This document shows positions 13,270 through 25,735 of a stretch of 64,000 nt of DNA, piece after piece (within the stretch, counting starts at the first letter, position 1; every line of letters begins with the position of its first letter). A program made the translations under genes and the position numbers. A model generated the notes under the pieces. It was not told where the DNA came from, did no database searches, and saw only the letters and a program-made list of their open reading frames with translations. The DNA comes from Cinclus cinclus (Eukaryota > Chordata > Aves > Passeriformes > Cinclidae), in NCBI RefSeq assembly GCF_963662255.1, contig NC_085073.1, positions 3,534,001 through 3,598,000 on the forward strand. Direction: 5' to 3'.

Positions 13270-14345
13270 GAGCAGTTCTGCTAACCACGCTTCTTACACC
13301 TGCGGTTTAGCAGAACTGGCAGACACGATGCCACTTCCAGCTGGAGAGAGCCTCCTGTCCTGGACAAACAGGCCCCACGAGCAGAGGGGGGGAGGGAGCT
13401 GGGCCTTTCCAGCTCGTTCCTTTAAATTCTCCTTTTGTGAAATGCTGCTACCAGTTTACTAACAATTGCAAAGGAAGGCATACGAAGGTTGATCAGTTGA
13501 GTTCAAAACTCTATAGCGAGCCAGCTATAAAAAGTGTTAGTCCCCAAGAAGTGAAGAGGATTTCCAGCACTTTCTGAATGCCGGAATCTTATTACAGGCA
13601 GGTACAGAGAAAAATTGTGGAAGTTACCTTAACAAAATATGCATCTATTTATTTGACTTGATTTGGGTTTTTATTTGGCAGTGAGATATTCGAGAGAGAC
13701 AATGTGCAAAAACTGTAGTTTTATTTCTATCACATCTCTGAACATGATTGTGTTATTTAAGAGTCATGTGGTATGGAGATTGGGTTTTAAACAGCAGGTG
13801 TTGCACTGCAGGCTGGGCCACCAGCTTCAGCTCAACATTCCATAGGCATCCACATATTTTAGTCTGGTTTCAGTTTAAATCCAGTCTCTGAGAAATGCTG
13901 CAAAAACTAGATGTTTAATGATATTTTTTGATCCCACCACCACCAGCCAAATATTTTTCCTCCTTTTCCCTTCCTGCAAACTTATAGGTAAAAAACAAAA
14001 AGATAAAAAAAAAAAAGACAAGAAAAAAAAAAAAAGAAGAAAAATCACCTTTTCTAGAATCTAAATGTAATGAGGGTGCTACAAGTTTGTAACTGTACTG
14101 TGAGAGGGAAAAAGGAAGCCTGTTTGTATGCTGGAAATATACTTGTTACCATTCCTTTAGATATTGTTTGCCTTATGGATATCCATCATAAACGCAATTT
14201 GCAAAAACAAAGAGCCTTAGTGAATGTACAGTAACTAGACTTCTGTGTTCCTGGGATGCAGAAGGGAGCAACTTTGCTATTTGGTCCTTTAAGTGGACAC
14301 GTTGTGATATAAATGTGGAAATAAAAAAAATTTGCACAAACCAGT
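13270..14345 (+). other. MED26: MED26 3' untranslated region
   Basis: The region runs from the MED26 stop to just beyond an AATAAA at 14320-14325. It includes an adenine-rich stretch at about 13988-14044 that could cause internal oligo-dT priming in cDNA data. The 3' end is inferred from the signal position, as no transcript evidence is available. Confidence 0.65.
14320..14325 (+). terminator. MED26: MED26 polyadenylation signal
   Basis: A canonical AATAAA lies about 1.05 kb after the MED26 stop and is followed by an A-rich stretch and then intergenic sequence. It is the best candidate signal for this gene. Confidence 0.6.
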
Positions 14346-16150
14346 TTGTGAATTATTTATATACACTCCACTCGTTCCCCCCCCCCTGCCTCCAACAAGT
14401 TTGCTCAGTTCAGCCCAGCCAAGGGAGCCCTGGCACTGGGAGCCCTGGGAGCAGGGAGGTGGAGCCCAGTCCCTCGGACACTGCCTTGGGATAACGGGAT
14501 TGTCTTCCAAGAGCCCTGGTGTGCAGTTCAGTCACACTGGGTGGATCTGTTTTTAACTCTGCAGACTGATAACCCAACTGCTGATAATGTACCTCAAAGT
14601 CTAAAGAGATCAGAGTTCATCTTTTTGTCTCGGTAACTTTGTAATGTTTTATTCCTAATTGTTAACAGTGCTTTCTGAAGCAGCCTGGGGTGTAGAAAGT
14701 GAAGGATTTCTATTAACTGTAATTGCTTTAATATTTGGGACTATGTTGTTTGATGCAGTCCCCAGTGTTGGGCTTCTGTTCAGGGGGTCAGGGGAGGGGA
14801 CACTATACCAAAAATATTCCTGGCTTTAGTGATGTTAACTCTGTTAAGCCATCTGTGCTGGAGATGAGCCTTGGCAAGAGTTGTGCTGCCTTTGAGGGTA
14901 GAGTCAAGCTCTTCCCTGGTTTTCAAAGGAAAGTGCTCCTGGCCAGGCCTGCATTGTGTTGGTTCATTCCCTGGAATACAACTGATAAAGTCTGGTTTAT
15001 TTTTAAGTCATTCTTGTTCATCACTTATGATCTAACTGTTACTGAAATGTGTGGGTATCTCAGAAATAACGATGTCTGTGTGCTTCCTTTTCTGAAATCT
15101 GAGAGTGAAACCAGAAAATGGTTACCAAAAAATGCGTCCAAGTATATTTTCAGTTTACTTCCATTTTGTCCTGCTGCAGTTGCTGAGGTTGAGCAGTGTG
15201 GTTTAGAGCTGGGGAAAGCTCCTGCCTTGCAGTTCAGATTTGATGGTAGAGGGCTAAGCTGCTGGTCATTGTGGAAATGCTTGAGTTCTGTTTATGTAAA
15301 GAAGTACTGTGTATCTTATCTCCCCCTCCTTCCTCCCTCCTTCCCTGAATGGTCCCATTTAGGAACAGGGTCTGTGCTCTTTGGAGGCCTTTGAATATTC
15401 CCAAATTTCAGGAAATGATGAAGTATTACTTGATAAATTCCATCTTTTTCTCCACTGCTTCCATTTCTGATGCAATTGATGGCCCTTGACTGCACTGGGT
15501 GAGGTGATGCCCGAAGCTGACCACAGCTTCCAGATTGCACCCAAACTGCCTGTGCTGATGCTCTTCTGTTTGAGGAGGCATCAGGAATCAGACTCAGCCC
15601 TTTCCCTGGTGGTACAAAAACTACTGGAGAAATTCCCTCCCAATGCAAGCTTTAAATCTTGTTCATTGCTGGGTTTGTTGCTGCTGTAAGGGATCAACTC
15701 ACTTGTGTGTCCTCCAGGGTGAGATGAGGCTTGACAATCTTTATTTCAGCATGCCAGTATAAGCAGTTCTGTGAGCTCCAACAAATGTGAATAAGTTTAC
15801 AAGGTGATATTTTTTTGTCAATTTTGTAAACAAGTTCAAATGAAGTTTACCATGTGCGTACCTGCTGTGTACTCTCATTTGTGCATGACTCAGTTCTCTG
15901 CTACTGCTTTCTCCTACCTCTCGCAGAATTTCTCCTTCTATTCCTAAAACCTGAAGTTAAAACACTGCCATTTCTTCCTTGTCAATGGATTATATGAAAT
16001 GGCTCATCAGCAAATCTCTGGGGAGTCCCCATTACCTAAAGTGCGTGTTTTTATGTGCAAAGGAATGCTGTAGAAATGTCTCTTGACAGGGTGCATGGAT
16101 GAACCGGGCTCTACAACCCCTCCTGCCTGCCAGGTACTCACCCATCCTTT
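14346..16150. other. Intergenic region MED26-SLC35E1
   Basis: No supported exon, RNA gene or clear transposon was found. The longest open frame (about 219 codons near 14735-15394) has no recognisable domain and no splice context, so it is treated as chance. GC content rises toward the SLC35E1 CpG island at the right end. Confidence 0.6.
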
Positions 16151-17100
16151 ACCCCAGCCGGCTGCACGCTTCCCTCGCCTTAGTTTTAAAGGTCGGGAGC
16201 GATCGTCTCGGTGCCTGCGAGCCCGCGACCTTCGCTCCGTCCCTGCCCTGTCGCTGCCCTGGGCTCCGGTGTAAAAGGCCCCTGGAGGCGGCTCTGCTGC
16301 CCCAGACGCCGTCCGGGACCACGGGAACGCCTCGGGCTCCATCGCCCCGGGCCGGGGGCCGTGCGGGGCCGGCACGGGGGGTTCGGGGCCGGTACCGGGG
16401 GTTCGGGGCCGGTACCGGGGGTTCGGGGCCGGCACGGGGGGTTCGGGGCCGGCACCGGGGGTTCGGGGCCGGTACCGGGGGTTCGGGGCCGGCACGGGGG
16501 GTTCGGGGCCGGCACCGGGGGTTCGGGGCCGGTACCGGGGGTTCGGGGCCGGCACCGGGGGTTCGGGGCCGGTACCGGGAGCGGAGGAAGTGACGCCCCG
16601 AGCCCGCCCCAGGAAGCGACGCGCTGGCGGCATCGCTGACGTTCGGCGGCGGCTGCGGAGCGATGGCGGCGCCGCTGGCGGCTCCGGGCGGCGCCGGGGC
16701 CGGGCCCGGGGCCGGGGCCGGGGCCGGGGCCGTGCGGGGCGGGCGCGGGCCGGCGCTGCGGGAAGGGGCGCGGGTGTCGGCGCTGTGCCTCGCCTGGTAC
16801 GGGCTGAGCGCCGGCGGAAACGTGGTCAACAAGCTGCTGCTCGGCGGCTTCCCGAGGCCCGTCACCGTGTCGCTGTTCCACATCCTGGGGCTGTGCGGGC
16901 TCCTGCCGCCGCTGCTCCGCGCCTGGCGCGTCCCGCCCGCCGGCCCCGCGCAGCTGCCGCCCCGCGCCTACCCCCGCTACATCCTCCCGCTCGCCTTCGG
17001 CAAATACTTCGCCTCCGTGTCCGCGCACGTCTCGCTCTGGCGGGTCCCCGTGTCCTACGCGCACACAGGTGAGGGCCGAGGGTTGCGGGGTGGCCGGGGG
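16150..17100 (+). promoter_or_regulatory. SLC35E1: SLC35E1 CpG-island promoter
   Basis: An abrupt GC-rich, CpG-dense block surrounds the first exon of SLC35E1. Just upstream of the ATG are an ETS/CRE-like 'ggaagtgacg' at 16586-16595 and a CRE-like 'tgacgtt' at 16637-16643. The 20-bp minisatellite occupies much of the upstream half. The transcription start cannot be fixed from sequence, but is probably between the minisatellite and the ATG at 16663. Confidence 0.75.
16361..16580. repeat. GC-rich 20-bp minisatellite upstream of SLC35E1
   Basis: Eleven copies of a 20-bp unit, gttcggggccggtaccgggg, are arrayed without length change; the first copy is slightly degenerate. Units differ mainly in the second half (taccgggg, cacggggg, caccgggg). 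The variants follow a partly regular order, giving a 60-bp higher-order pattern over the middle copies. Each unit carries two runs of four or more G on the plus strand, so G-quadruplex formation is plausible. Because 20 is not a multiple of 3, all frames stay open through the array, which produces spurious long Pro/Gly-rich open frames. Confidence 0.97.
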
Positions 17101-20100
17101 GATGTTACAGTGACGGCTGTGCTCGTAAGGAGGTGCCCGGAGAGAATGTCCTGGAGCCAATTTGGATTCTTGCCCGGTGGGGTGACCTGAAACCTGGTGT
17201 GTGCTCGTATGGGCACCTGGTGCGGTGTCCCAGTACCCACCGTGTGCTGTGGCACCCCCGAGATAACCAGTGCAGCGTCCCAGTACCCACCGTGTGCTCA
17301 TGCAGGTGCCCAGAGCCATGTCCCCACCCCAGTGTGTGTGCTGGCACCAGATCCAGGTGCAGTGTCCTGGTCTGTGCTATGTGGGTGCCCAGCACGGTGT
17401 CCCGGAGCACCAAGATCCAGTTTGTACAAGTGTCCAGGACAGTGGCAGGCAGGGAGGACCCACCCTGGGCTGTGCTGGGCCTGGATGAGCCCCTGCTCCA
17501 TCCCTCTGCTCGTGGTGGTTGATGGAGCTGTCCCAAGCCTCAGTCCCCACCGATGTTCTTTCTTCCCATCCCCAGTGAAAGCCACGATGCCGATCTGGGT
17601 GGTTCTGCTGTCACGGATCATCATGAAGGAAAAGCAGACGACGAAGGTGCGGACAGGTTTGCTGAGGTTTCTTTTCTTGGTGGTTCTTGAGGGGTGCTGT
17701 GCTGGCTGGGGGCTGCAGGGCTCAGGCTTTGGGTGGATTTTGTGACTGGAATTAGATTATGCAGATTTTAAAAATCCCTTTTCCTTTTATTGTGAGCATA
17801 AAACCCATCTAAACAATGACCAGGGTGATGCTGGAGTTGTCAGTGTCTACTGCAGTGATTTAGATTTCCTTGCACTACAATAGTAAAATGGTTGATATCT
17901 AAATCAGCAGGATGTATAAACTCGGTTGAAAATTCTTAGCAGATGCAACGTACCCCTCTGTCCCTGCTCCAGGTGTACCTGTCTCTGATCCCCATCATCA
18001 CTGGTGTCCTGCTGGCCACGGTCACAGAGCTGTCCTTTGACATGTGGGGACTCATCAGTGCACTTGCTGCTACTCTGTGCTTTTCACTTCAGAACATCTT
18101 CTCAAAGAAGGTACCAGCTCTGTTCATCCACTGGTCACTGGTGTCACCCTTCAGCAGGACAGGGTGTCATTTCAATTACATAAATGTATTTTTTAGTTGT
18201 CTTTGCAATCAGACAAGCCCAGAGGGATGGTTGTTATTCTGTGTGTGTGTTCCCTGTAGCTCTTCCTACCTGTTAACTCTCTTACACTGAGTTTATCCTT
18301 AGCCCTTTATTTACTCCTTAACATGGATTTTTTTTTTCTGATGGCAGTTCAATAGTGCTTAAATTTAACAGTTCATTGAAAGATTTTAATACATCTTGTT
18401 ATAGCAAATCATTCCTCTGTGCTGAACAAGTCGCTGTCAACACTGGTACTCCTTGAAACCACAGAAACAAAATTAAAATGTGTGGTTTGGCTCTATTTAG
18501 TTACAAAATGGTTTCTGTTTTGTAGAGCTTTTAATATTAATATCTTGTTGATACTCAGAGCCACCACTCAAAAAAACATTGTTTTTCAAAGAGACATCAG
18601 TTGTTATTTGGTCACCCTAACAGGAAATTAATACTGTAAGAGTATTTACTTATTTTCCTAACTTACCTGTCCCCTAAAGCAGTGTCTGTTTCCTGACTGC
18701 TGTTCAATAATGGCTCTTGTCAGGTGTTGAGAGATTCTCGAATTCATCACCTGCGGTTGCTGAACATCCTTGGGTGCCACGCTGTGTTCTTCATGATCCC
18801 AACGTGGGTTCTGGTGGATCTTTCTTCCTTCTTGGTAGAGAATGACTTGGTAAGTGCTGTATTTGGAGAACTGTTTGCTATTATGAAAGGAGAAAAAAAG
18901 GAACTCCAGTACCCAACCAGAAAAGTGTACTGAAGTGTTTCAGTGTAGTTCTTGTCAGCGTGGAAGGAAGTGTTGTGAAACACCTGCAAATTGTTTCACA
19001 CGAGTTGGCAAAGTGTTTATTGTGAGAATTCCCGTCAGGGTTAGCAGAGGCAGTTTATGGGAAAGCAGAAATTTCAGGAGCTGGGAGCTGGAGACAGGAA
19101 CAAACGTTCCCAGAGTGTGGGGAATGTCCTGCCCTGGTTTCTCCGAGTTGGGAGTTGCATAAAGGAACATGCTTGGGTGCCTCTTTAGAGCTCAGTGCAG
19201 ACATTCCTCCCTCCAATGGCAGGTGAGAAGTGCCACAGGCTGTGTTTGTGTTGTTACCTGAAACCCCAGATAATTTTTTCCTTCTGCTGTTTGCTTTGCC
19301 ACAGAGCACGATGTCTCACTGGTCCTGGACCTTGATGCTGCTTATAATCAGTGGATTCTGTAATTTTGCCCAGAATGTTATTGCTTTCAGTATCCTTAAC
19401 CTGATCAGCCCCCTCAGTTACTCCGTGGCCAATGCCACCAAGAGAATCATGGTGATCACCGTGTCCCTGATCATGCTGCGCAACCCTGTCACCAGCACCA
19501 ACGTCCTGGGCATGATGACAGCCATCCTGGGGGTCTTCTTGTACAACAAGGTAAGGCATTTCTTTGTTTGTTCATCCAGGAAACACAGTTGAAGCAGTCC
19601 AGTAGCTTGGAATTATTTTTTGTACAATTAAAAAGCTACTTGAGCAAAAATAGACAGCACAGAGGGCACAAGGCTCCATTGCAGAGGAGCAAGTGAAAGA
19701 CTGGGGTCATGCCAGCTGCTGGGCCTCTCATAAAATGAAATTTTGATCTTAAGGTTTTTTGAAAGGGAAGATAGGGAAGTAACTGAAAATCTCTTGAGCA
19801 AAAGATCAGCTTGTTTGTTTGGCATTGTGAGAGAAGTGAGGTTTTTATTAGAAGCCACTGATATGTTAAGACTCTAACAAAAAAAAAAAAAAAAGAAGTG
19901 ACTACAGAACTGTCTGCTTTTTTCTGGGTAGGTGAATATGTCTAGGTGATACCTTAGGTGATATCTAAGAAAATCTACCTTCACTGAAGGGCTGTCAGGC
20001 TTTGGAAAGGGCTGTCCAGGGAGGTTTGGAGTTCCCATCCCTGGAGGTGTCCAAGGAAGACCTGGATGTGGCACTCGGTGCTCTGGGCTGGTGACAAAGG

Positions 20101-20421
20101 TGGGGATGGGTCACAGCTTGGACTCGATGATCTCGGATTTTCCCAGCCTAAATAATTCTGTGCAAAACTTTCTTCCTTTCCCAGACAAAATACGATGCAA
20201 ACCAAGAGGCAAAGAAGCAGCAGCTGCTCCCAGTCACCACTGGAGACCTGGTGAACTTGGAACGGCACCGAAATGCTCCTGAAAAGTCCCAGAATGGACT
20301 CGCAGCCTTTGGGCAGCACGGAGACTTTCAGTACGGCCGCAGCAATGTCCTCACAGACCACTTCCAGTACAGCAGGCAGAGCTATCCAACATCCTACAAC
20401 CTGAATCGTTTTGATATTTAG
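16663..20421 (+). CDS. SLC35E1: SLC35E1, solute carrier family 35 member E1
   Basis: This is a multi-pass transporter of the SLC35E / triose-phosphate-translocator family. Relatives move nucleotide sugars or phosphorylated sugars across Golgi/ER membranes; I know of no established substrate for E1. Six exons join in frame: 16663-17068, 17576-17646, 17973-18110, 18724-18849, 19305-19550 and 20185-20421, giving 407 residues (human 410). Residues 1-35 are Gly/Ala-rich low complexity. Hydrophobic segments start near residue 38 ([20 protein letters not shown]) and continue through exon 5, including SYVANATKR-like family sequence ([20 protein letters not shown], residues about 290-310). The hydrophilic C-tail (330-407) ends in [18 protein letters not shown]. 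All donors are GT and acceptors AG; the exon 2 donor is gtgcgg. The start has G at -3 and +4. Confidence 0.97.
17069..17575 (+). repeat. SLC35E1 intron 1 with two 50-bp tandem copies
   Basis: Within this intron two adjacent 50-bp copies (17221-17270 and 17271-17320) share 'cccagtacccaccgtgtgct'. More degenerate related copies seem to flank them to about 17420. The intron is otherwise ordinary; its donor follows a phase-1 codon and its acceptor is ccccag. Confidence 0.7.
19985..20165 (+). mobile_element. CR1 LINE 3' fragment in SLC35E1 intron 5
   Basis: The stretch contains 'atccctggaggtgtccaagg', 'gacctggatgtggcactcgg', 'tggactcgatgatctcgg' and ends 'cctaaataattctgtg', a textbook CR1 3' end. 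It stops about 20 bp before the exon 6 boundary, leaving only the pyrimidine tract and AG of the acceptor between them. Confidence 0.9.
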
Positions 20422-21990
20422 GATCCTGGCAGACAGGTACAGACTGTGATATCAAAGTGTCCCCAGCATTATCAGAAAACTTTTAGTACATCCATGAATG
20501 TCACAAAGCCATTGAACTGTGCAGGTTTGGCAGCAGGGCAGGTGCTTGTGGAGGGGAGTGGTGCAGGACCTGCAGCTGCTGCTGGGCAGAGCTTTAAACC
20601 TGGAACAGCCAGACCTGACACTGGAACCAAACCCACAGAGCAGATTCTGGTGAGGTGCACGTGTCACTGCCCAGTGGAACATCTGTCACTGCTCCTGTCA
20701 GAGTCTGCCAGCTCCTTGTTCTCTTGGCAGCTGAATTCTGGCCAGTATCTCGTTTCCATGCTGGTAATGTCACCTTTAACTTGTTCTCTAATAACGGTTC
20801 AATGATACTTTTAGTGAAGCTTTCAGAAAGAAGTGAAAGCAAGGGGTACTTGTGCTTATCAGGATTTGTCTAAGGAGGATTGGCTGAGGTAGAACAGCTG
20901 CAGGCAGGTAAACTCCAGTTCATCTCCAGCATCTGTGGAACTTTTGTGGATATTCACAACTCTTGTGCCTCTGCCTTCAGTCCTGGATGACAAACCAGAA
21001 GTGTTTCTGGAGAAGCAGGCAGTGGAAAGATTGATCTCTCTCAGAACTGCTTCAAGCACAGAAAAACACAGTTCTCCAAATCCCTGGTCAAGGCAGAGAA
21101 CAACCAAACCCATTAAAATCATCATTGTTTTCTGAATCATGTAGTCCTGTAACTCCAGACATTGCTATCCCTTGGCCATACAGGAAACTTCTTCACAAAT
21201 AAAAGTGTTTGGAATAATATGATTTTATTTTTTTACTTGCTTCACACCTGATCTTTCAAAACTGCTTTGTTGCTTTAGAAATTGAAAGGTGAAAGGTGTT
21301 TTGTTCTCAGTTTTATGCATAAGTTATGCTTCCTTATATGAGTCATATATTTTGAATGCATTGATTTGAACAATCATTATTAATTGTTTCTTAAATCTTT
21401 TTAGCCTGTAATTGTTTGGGTTGTTAAAATTTCTTAATTACTGCTGTTGGAGTAGCTGTGTGGGTTTAGCCTGACTTCCACTTCCTGCTGAAAGAAGTTA
21501 AATTTTGTATCCTGTGCTGTTCCTGCAACTCCCTCGGCTCGAATAGGAAATTCAAGAAAAATTGTTTGAAGCAGCAGTAAATAGATAATTTATGGTTAAG
21601 AACTGATTCAGTATGAAGTCTAGACAAGGTGATTGTGTGTGTCAGGTACTGTATTTGTGCATGGAAGGGATGAAACTTGGCTTTCATTCCTTTGAAATTC
21701 ATTGGAATGAAGTGAAACCCAACTTGGAACTTGGGTTTCACGGAATCAGATTTTTCTGTCATTGCTTTAGCAAAAGATTTTAGGGGCCTTCTTTCCTTTC
21801 CAGACTGTTGTACAGTGAGACTTTGATAGCATAAGTTTTATGCTTTTAACCAGAGAGGTACCAGACACCAGTGACAAAATTCAGGGTGTGGCACAGAACA
21901 CTCCTCTTATTTATTGCTTTACAAATGACCATTTCCATGATGTGAGATGATGATTTGGCTCCTTTCTGGATAATAAAGAATTTATTTTTA
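20422..21990 (+). other. SLC35E1: SLC35E1 3' untranslated region (extent uncertain)
   Basis: The region runs from the SLC35E1 stop to candidate polyadenylation signals at 21198-21203 and 21972-21977 (both AATAAA). No coding frame in it has support. Transcript data would be needed to choose between the two ends. Confidence 0.45.
21198..21203 (+). terminator. SLC35E1: Candidate SLC35E1 polyadenylation signal
   Basis: A canonical AATAAA lies about 780 bp after the stop and is followed by a T-rich stretch within 40 bp, which fits a downstream U-rich element. A second AATAAA at 21972-21977 is an alternative. Confidence 0.5.
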
Positions 21991-24900
21991 AGTGCAAAAT
22001 CAAGCTGATCTTATTCTTTTGGCTGCTGGGGTGGTAGTTACATTAATAGCCTTCCACCAGAGAGTCCAAAAGAGGAAATGGTCCTTCTGAAACTTCAGAG
22101 ATGGATTAAAAATGCTGCTGCTGTGTGTGAACAGAACTTCTGGAGTTCAGTCTGTTTGTGCAGGCTGAGAACTTGGGCTTTTGGTAGAAAAGCTAAATAA
22201 ATCTGTCCCTAACCCGGGTGAACGAGGTCATGAGGAAATCTTTCTTTCAGATGGAATTTCTTTTGCCTGTTCCAGTATTAATGTATGTATAATTCTTTTT
22301 CAGGGGAGAGTGCCAAATGTGTATTTCTAGGTCTCACTTCCCAACATTTCAGTGCTTTTTCCTACAAGTAACAAGGATTTGGTGGACTCTGGATTTGGAT
22401 TAGGTCCTGACTCTGCAAGAGATTGATTTGAAGATGAGAGATTCAGGCTGAGATTTTCAAGAGGGGCTGAAATTCTCCAGCTGCTTTCAAAGGGAGCTGG
22501 CTGTGACCTGTTAAATTCCTGCAAACGCTGAATTGTGGCCTTTGTGCCTCAGTTTCCTTTTTGGAAAATGGAAATTATTATTTCTCCACATCAAAGTGGG
22601 GGAGATACCAGAAAAAAAGTGGCAGTGGGGGACCCAGAGATATCCAGGCATACTCTGAGTTCATCTGTCCATCCTCTGCTGTGCCATGTTCCTACAACCT
22701 CAGCTGCTACAGGGAGTAAATAAAAATCAGATCAGAGGCTTTATTAAATATGTTCAGATTTGTTTCCTTTTAAAGAACATAACCAAACCTTTTCTGGCAG
22801 GTGTTTTCAGAGGAAGCTTGCCCTTGGCAGGTTTTAATCTCAGCTTTTTCTGTAGTCTTGGCAGCAGGTGAGAGTTTCCTGTTCAGAACTTTCCCAAGTT
22901 CCAGTCTGGACCTGTGGCTTCACTCCTGTCTCTGAAACAAAACTCCTGTGCTTACAGGGACTGGCCTAAAATGAGGATATCCCATGAGGATAACGGGTCC
23001 ATTTAGGAGCCAGGGAGTGAATCTCTTCCCTGGAGAGCTGCTGCTGCTCCAGTCCAGGTGTGGTCCAAGGTGTCATTAAAACCATCGGGTGAGTTGGTTA
23101 CAGGGGGTGGTTTTGCTGGATCCCAAATCCCAGTCCTTAAGCAATATTGCCCACATTCAGGGAAAGGAACTTCCTGACACTGCTGTAAGAAACATTTTAA
23201 TCTTGGACGTCTGCAAGATTTTTATTTGGCTAAGTGAGATGTTTGTTTTAAGCTGGTTTGTAATGAGTGGTGTGTTTGACTGTGTACACAGGTCTGTAGA
23301 AGGTACAGAAACACTGGAATAAAGAGGGCAAAGTCCACACAATTGTGTACAATGACCCTGTTATTAAATCAAAGCCAAGGGGGCTGCTTTGGGTTTATTC
23401 CTTGCAGGAGGCTTTGGGAGTGTCATAATGGCCACTGGTGAAGCTGGGTGGGTGTTTTGCTGTGGGTGATGCCTCACACAGGAATGCTGTAAGCAGGGTT
23501 AGAACACAGGCACTGGGCTCCCTTGAGATATTTTGATTTCCACTATGCATCTTTTACAAATAAATGCATCACAACATTATAAAAATTCTTCCCCAAGCAG
23601 TTCTGGGTAGTTGTGGAAATAAGAAAACCAATCTCTCCCCACTCCACGGGGGTGTTCTGTTGGTAGTTCCAAAGAGTATTTGGTGCTCTTTGAAGAGAGT
23701 TTAGAAATATTCCCCCTGCAGGTTCAATTTTAGTACCCAGTGGTGGTAAGAATATCGTTATCATCTGCTAAAATGCTTGTGGTTTTTAAATAACTGAATG
23801 TTAAATAAAATTGAGGCAAGACAGGCTTTGTAAGTGCACAGTGATTTGTAAAAATAGTGTTGATATTTTGGGGTCAACTCATGATGATTTCCAAAGCTCA
23901 GTTTTCCTTTCTCATCTGTGTTCAACCCAGTTTTTTCTGATGCAGCATTTTTGTAGCAGAAGGAACTTCTGCCATGTAGCTCTTTGTGAAACAGGTGCAA
24001 TATAAGTAAAGGGAAAATTTTGTTTTTCCAAGGCTTAAATTTCTGGGTTGTGCTGTGAGCTGTTAAAAATAATTCTGGTGATGTTCCAGGGCAGTGAAAC
24101 AAATTTGTTAACCCTGGAGTGAGAGGTGATACACTCACAGTGTGTAGATATCTGAAGGGCACCCAGCTTTTTCTGTTACTTTTTTTTTTTTTTATCTTAG
24201 ACCTCTATAAATTGATGGGAATATTTGAGTTTCCCAAAAAAAAACATGAACCAACCCCACACTCCTTCCTGTGTGGAATCCTGCCCTTCAGCAAATGAAC
24301 TTTTTGGTGTTGTTTTCCTGTTCAACTGTTCTGTGAAGTTGTGGATTTCACTCGGGTCCCTGTGGATCCTGCTGAGATCCCTAACACCAGTGACTTCCAA
24401 CTCCTTGGACTCTTCCTGCCTTACACCAGGAGTTCAGATGGTTTTTGGTGGACTCCTCTGTAGCTTTTGGGGCATTGTGTGGATAAACCATTGCTGAGGA
24501 ACGTGGCAGCAGAAGGGTGACTGTGTGGGCTCCAACAGCAAGGCAGGAATGGTGGTATTGGGATGGAAGGTGGCAGCAGTTTCTATTGGCCAAAATTTGA
24601 ACTTCATCTGCTTTTCTGGGATCTGTGAATCTCCAGGACAGCAGAGTGACTCAGAATCATGGCCAAGTCTGTATGATGACTATTTTTTCCTTTAATGTAG
24701 ATACATGAGAATATCCATCTTTCTGAGGTTTTCTATCTGTAGATGACACAGTGGGATCTTCACAGAACATCTGGATGATAATAAACAGTTCTGCCTTTTT
24801 GTGAGGATGTTTGAGTGTCCTCTGTGTGATGGGAAACCCTCTGAGGTGAAGGTAATACCCGAAAATAACACCTGTCTCTCAGTCCTCACAGATCCTATGT

Positions 24901-25082
24901 GGGAGAAGCCCTAGGACATGTGAGATTTTAGGAGGCAGAATCCTAATTTGGGCCTGTGGCCCAGAGGGGGATTCCACCTCCCAAGACAAAACATTGGAGG
25001 ATTTCTCAGACAAGGCTGCTGGGACTGACAGCTCTGGCTGGCCTTGGACTCCCGGGGGCCATCTCTCAACTGTCCCTGAAAC

Positions 25083-25136
25083 ACCTGGGTGTTTGATGGC
25101 ACCTGGGTGTTTGATGGCACCTGGGTGTTTGATGGC
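25083..25136. repeat. 18-bp tandem triplication
   Basis: Three perfect head-to-tail copies of acctgggtgtttgatggc are visible. The local open frames that run through it show the same hexapeptide three times in either strand, which explains their length; there is no other sign of coding. Confidence 0.95.
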
Positions 25137-25179
25137 ACGTGGCTTCCTGGGTATGGCTGCTGCACTGAGTTTGGGACCA

Positions 25180-25470
25180 CATGGCCACTGTGTCCCATCA
25201 TCACTTTGAGTGTGGCACTGTGACACTTGGCTCTCTCCACCACTTTGACTGTGGCACCCATGACTTTTGGCCTGCCCTGCCATGTTGGAGGTGGCCAGCT
25301 TGGGCTTCCAGCCTGCAATGCCTTTTTGAGTGTCACCAAAACTGGCTTCTGGCCAAGCTCACCACCTCTGGTGTGGTACCCTCCCAGTTGTGGCCATGCC
25401 CCTCTTGGGTGTGGCACACTCTGAGGGCCATCCAGAGCCACCATGTTGATAGTGGCATCTGCCACCAGCC
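25180..25470. repeat. Degenerate repeats with a 'tgtggca' core
   Basis: The motif 'gtggcac/gtggca' recurs at irregular spacings of roughly 30-50 bp, embedded in similar C/T-rich phrases such as 'ccaccactttgactgtggc'. It looks like a decayed minisatellite, but a unit cannot be defined with confidence by eye. Confidence 0.4.
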
Positions 25471-25735
25471 AGCCCATACCCATACCCACAGGGCAGACCC
25501 CACACCTTGTGTGTGAGCCCCAGCCCTCACCACCCCACACCCCAGCTGCACTCCGGGGTCTCAGGGGCCACCTCACCCATCTGGTCTCACCCCTTCTGTA
25601 AAAACAGCACCCCTGTCCCTTCTTGTCACCACTCCTGGTTTGGGATCTTTGCCTGTGCAGCTGCAACTGTGGCAAGTTTGGTCAGGAACTCTGCACAAGC
25701 TCCTTTCTTCTCTCTAGCTCCATTTTTATTTGCCA

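Noticed and set aside
14735..15394. 219-codon open frame between MED26 and SLC35E1
   Set aside because: It has no recognisable domain, lies in AT-rich intergenic sequence and has no CpG island or splice context.
16186..17319. Long antisense open frames (up to 377 codons) with Pro-rich repeats opposite the SLC35E1 promoter and exon 1
   Set aside because: They are produced by the 20-bp minisatellite, which stays open in all frames, and by the CpG-rich exon 1. They show no domain, splice logic or conserved composition beyond the repeat.
24911..25675. 254-codon minus-strand frame around the 25.1-kb repeats
   Set aside because: Its length comes from tandem repeats (18 bp is a multiple of three) and low-complexity sequence. 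It has no domain and no promoter or splice signals.
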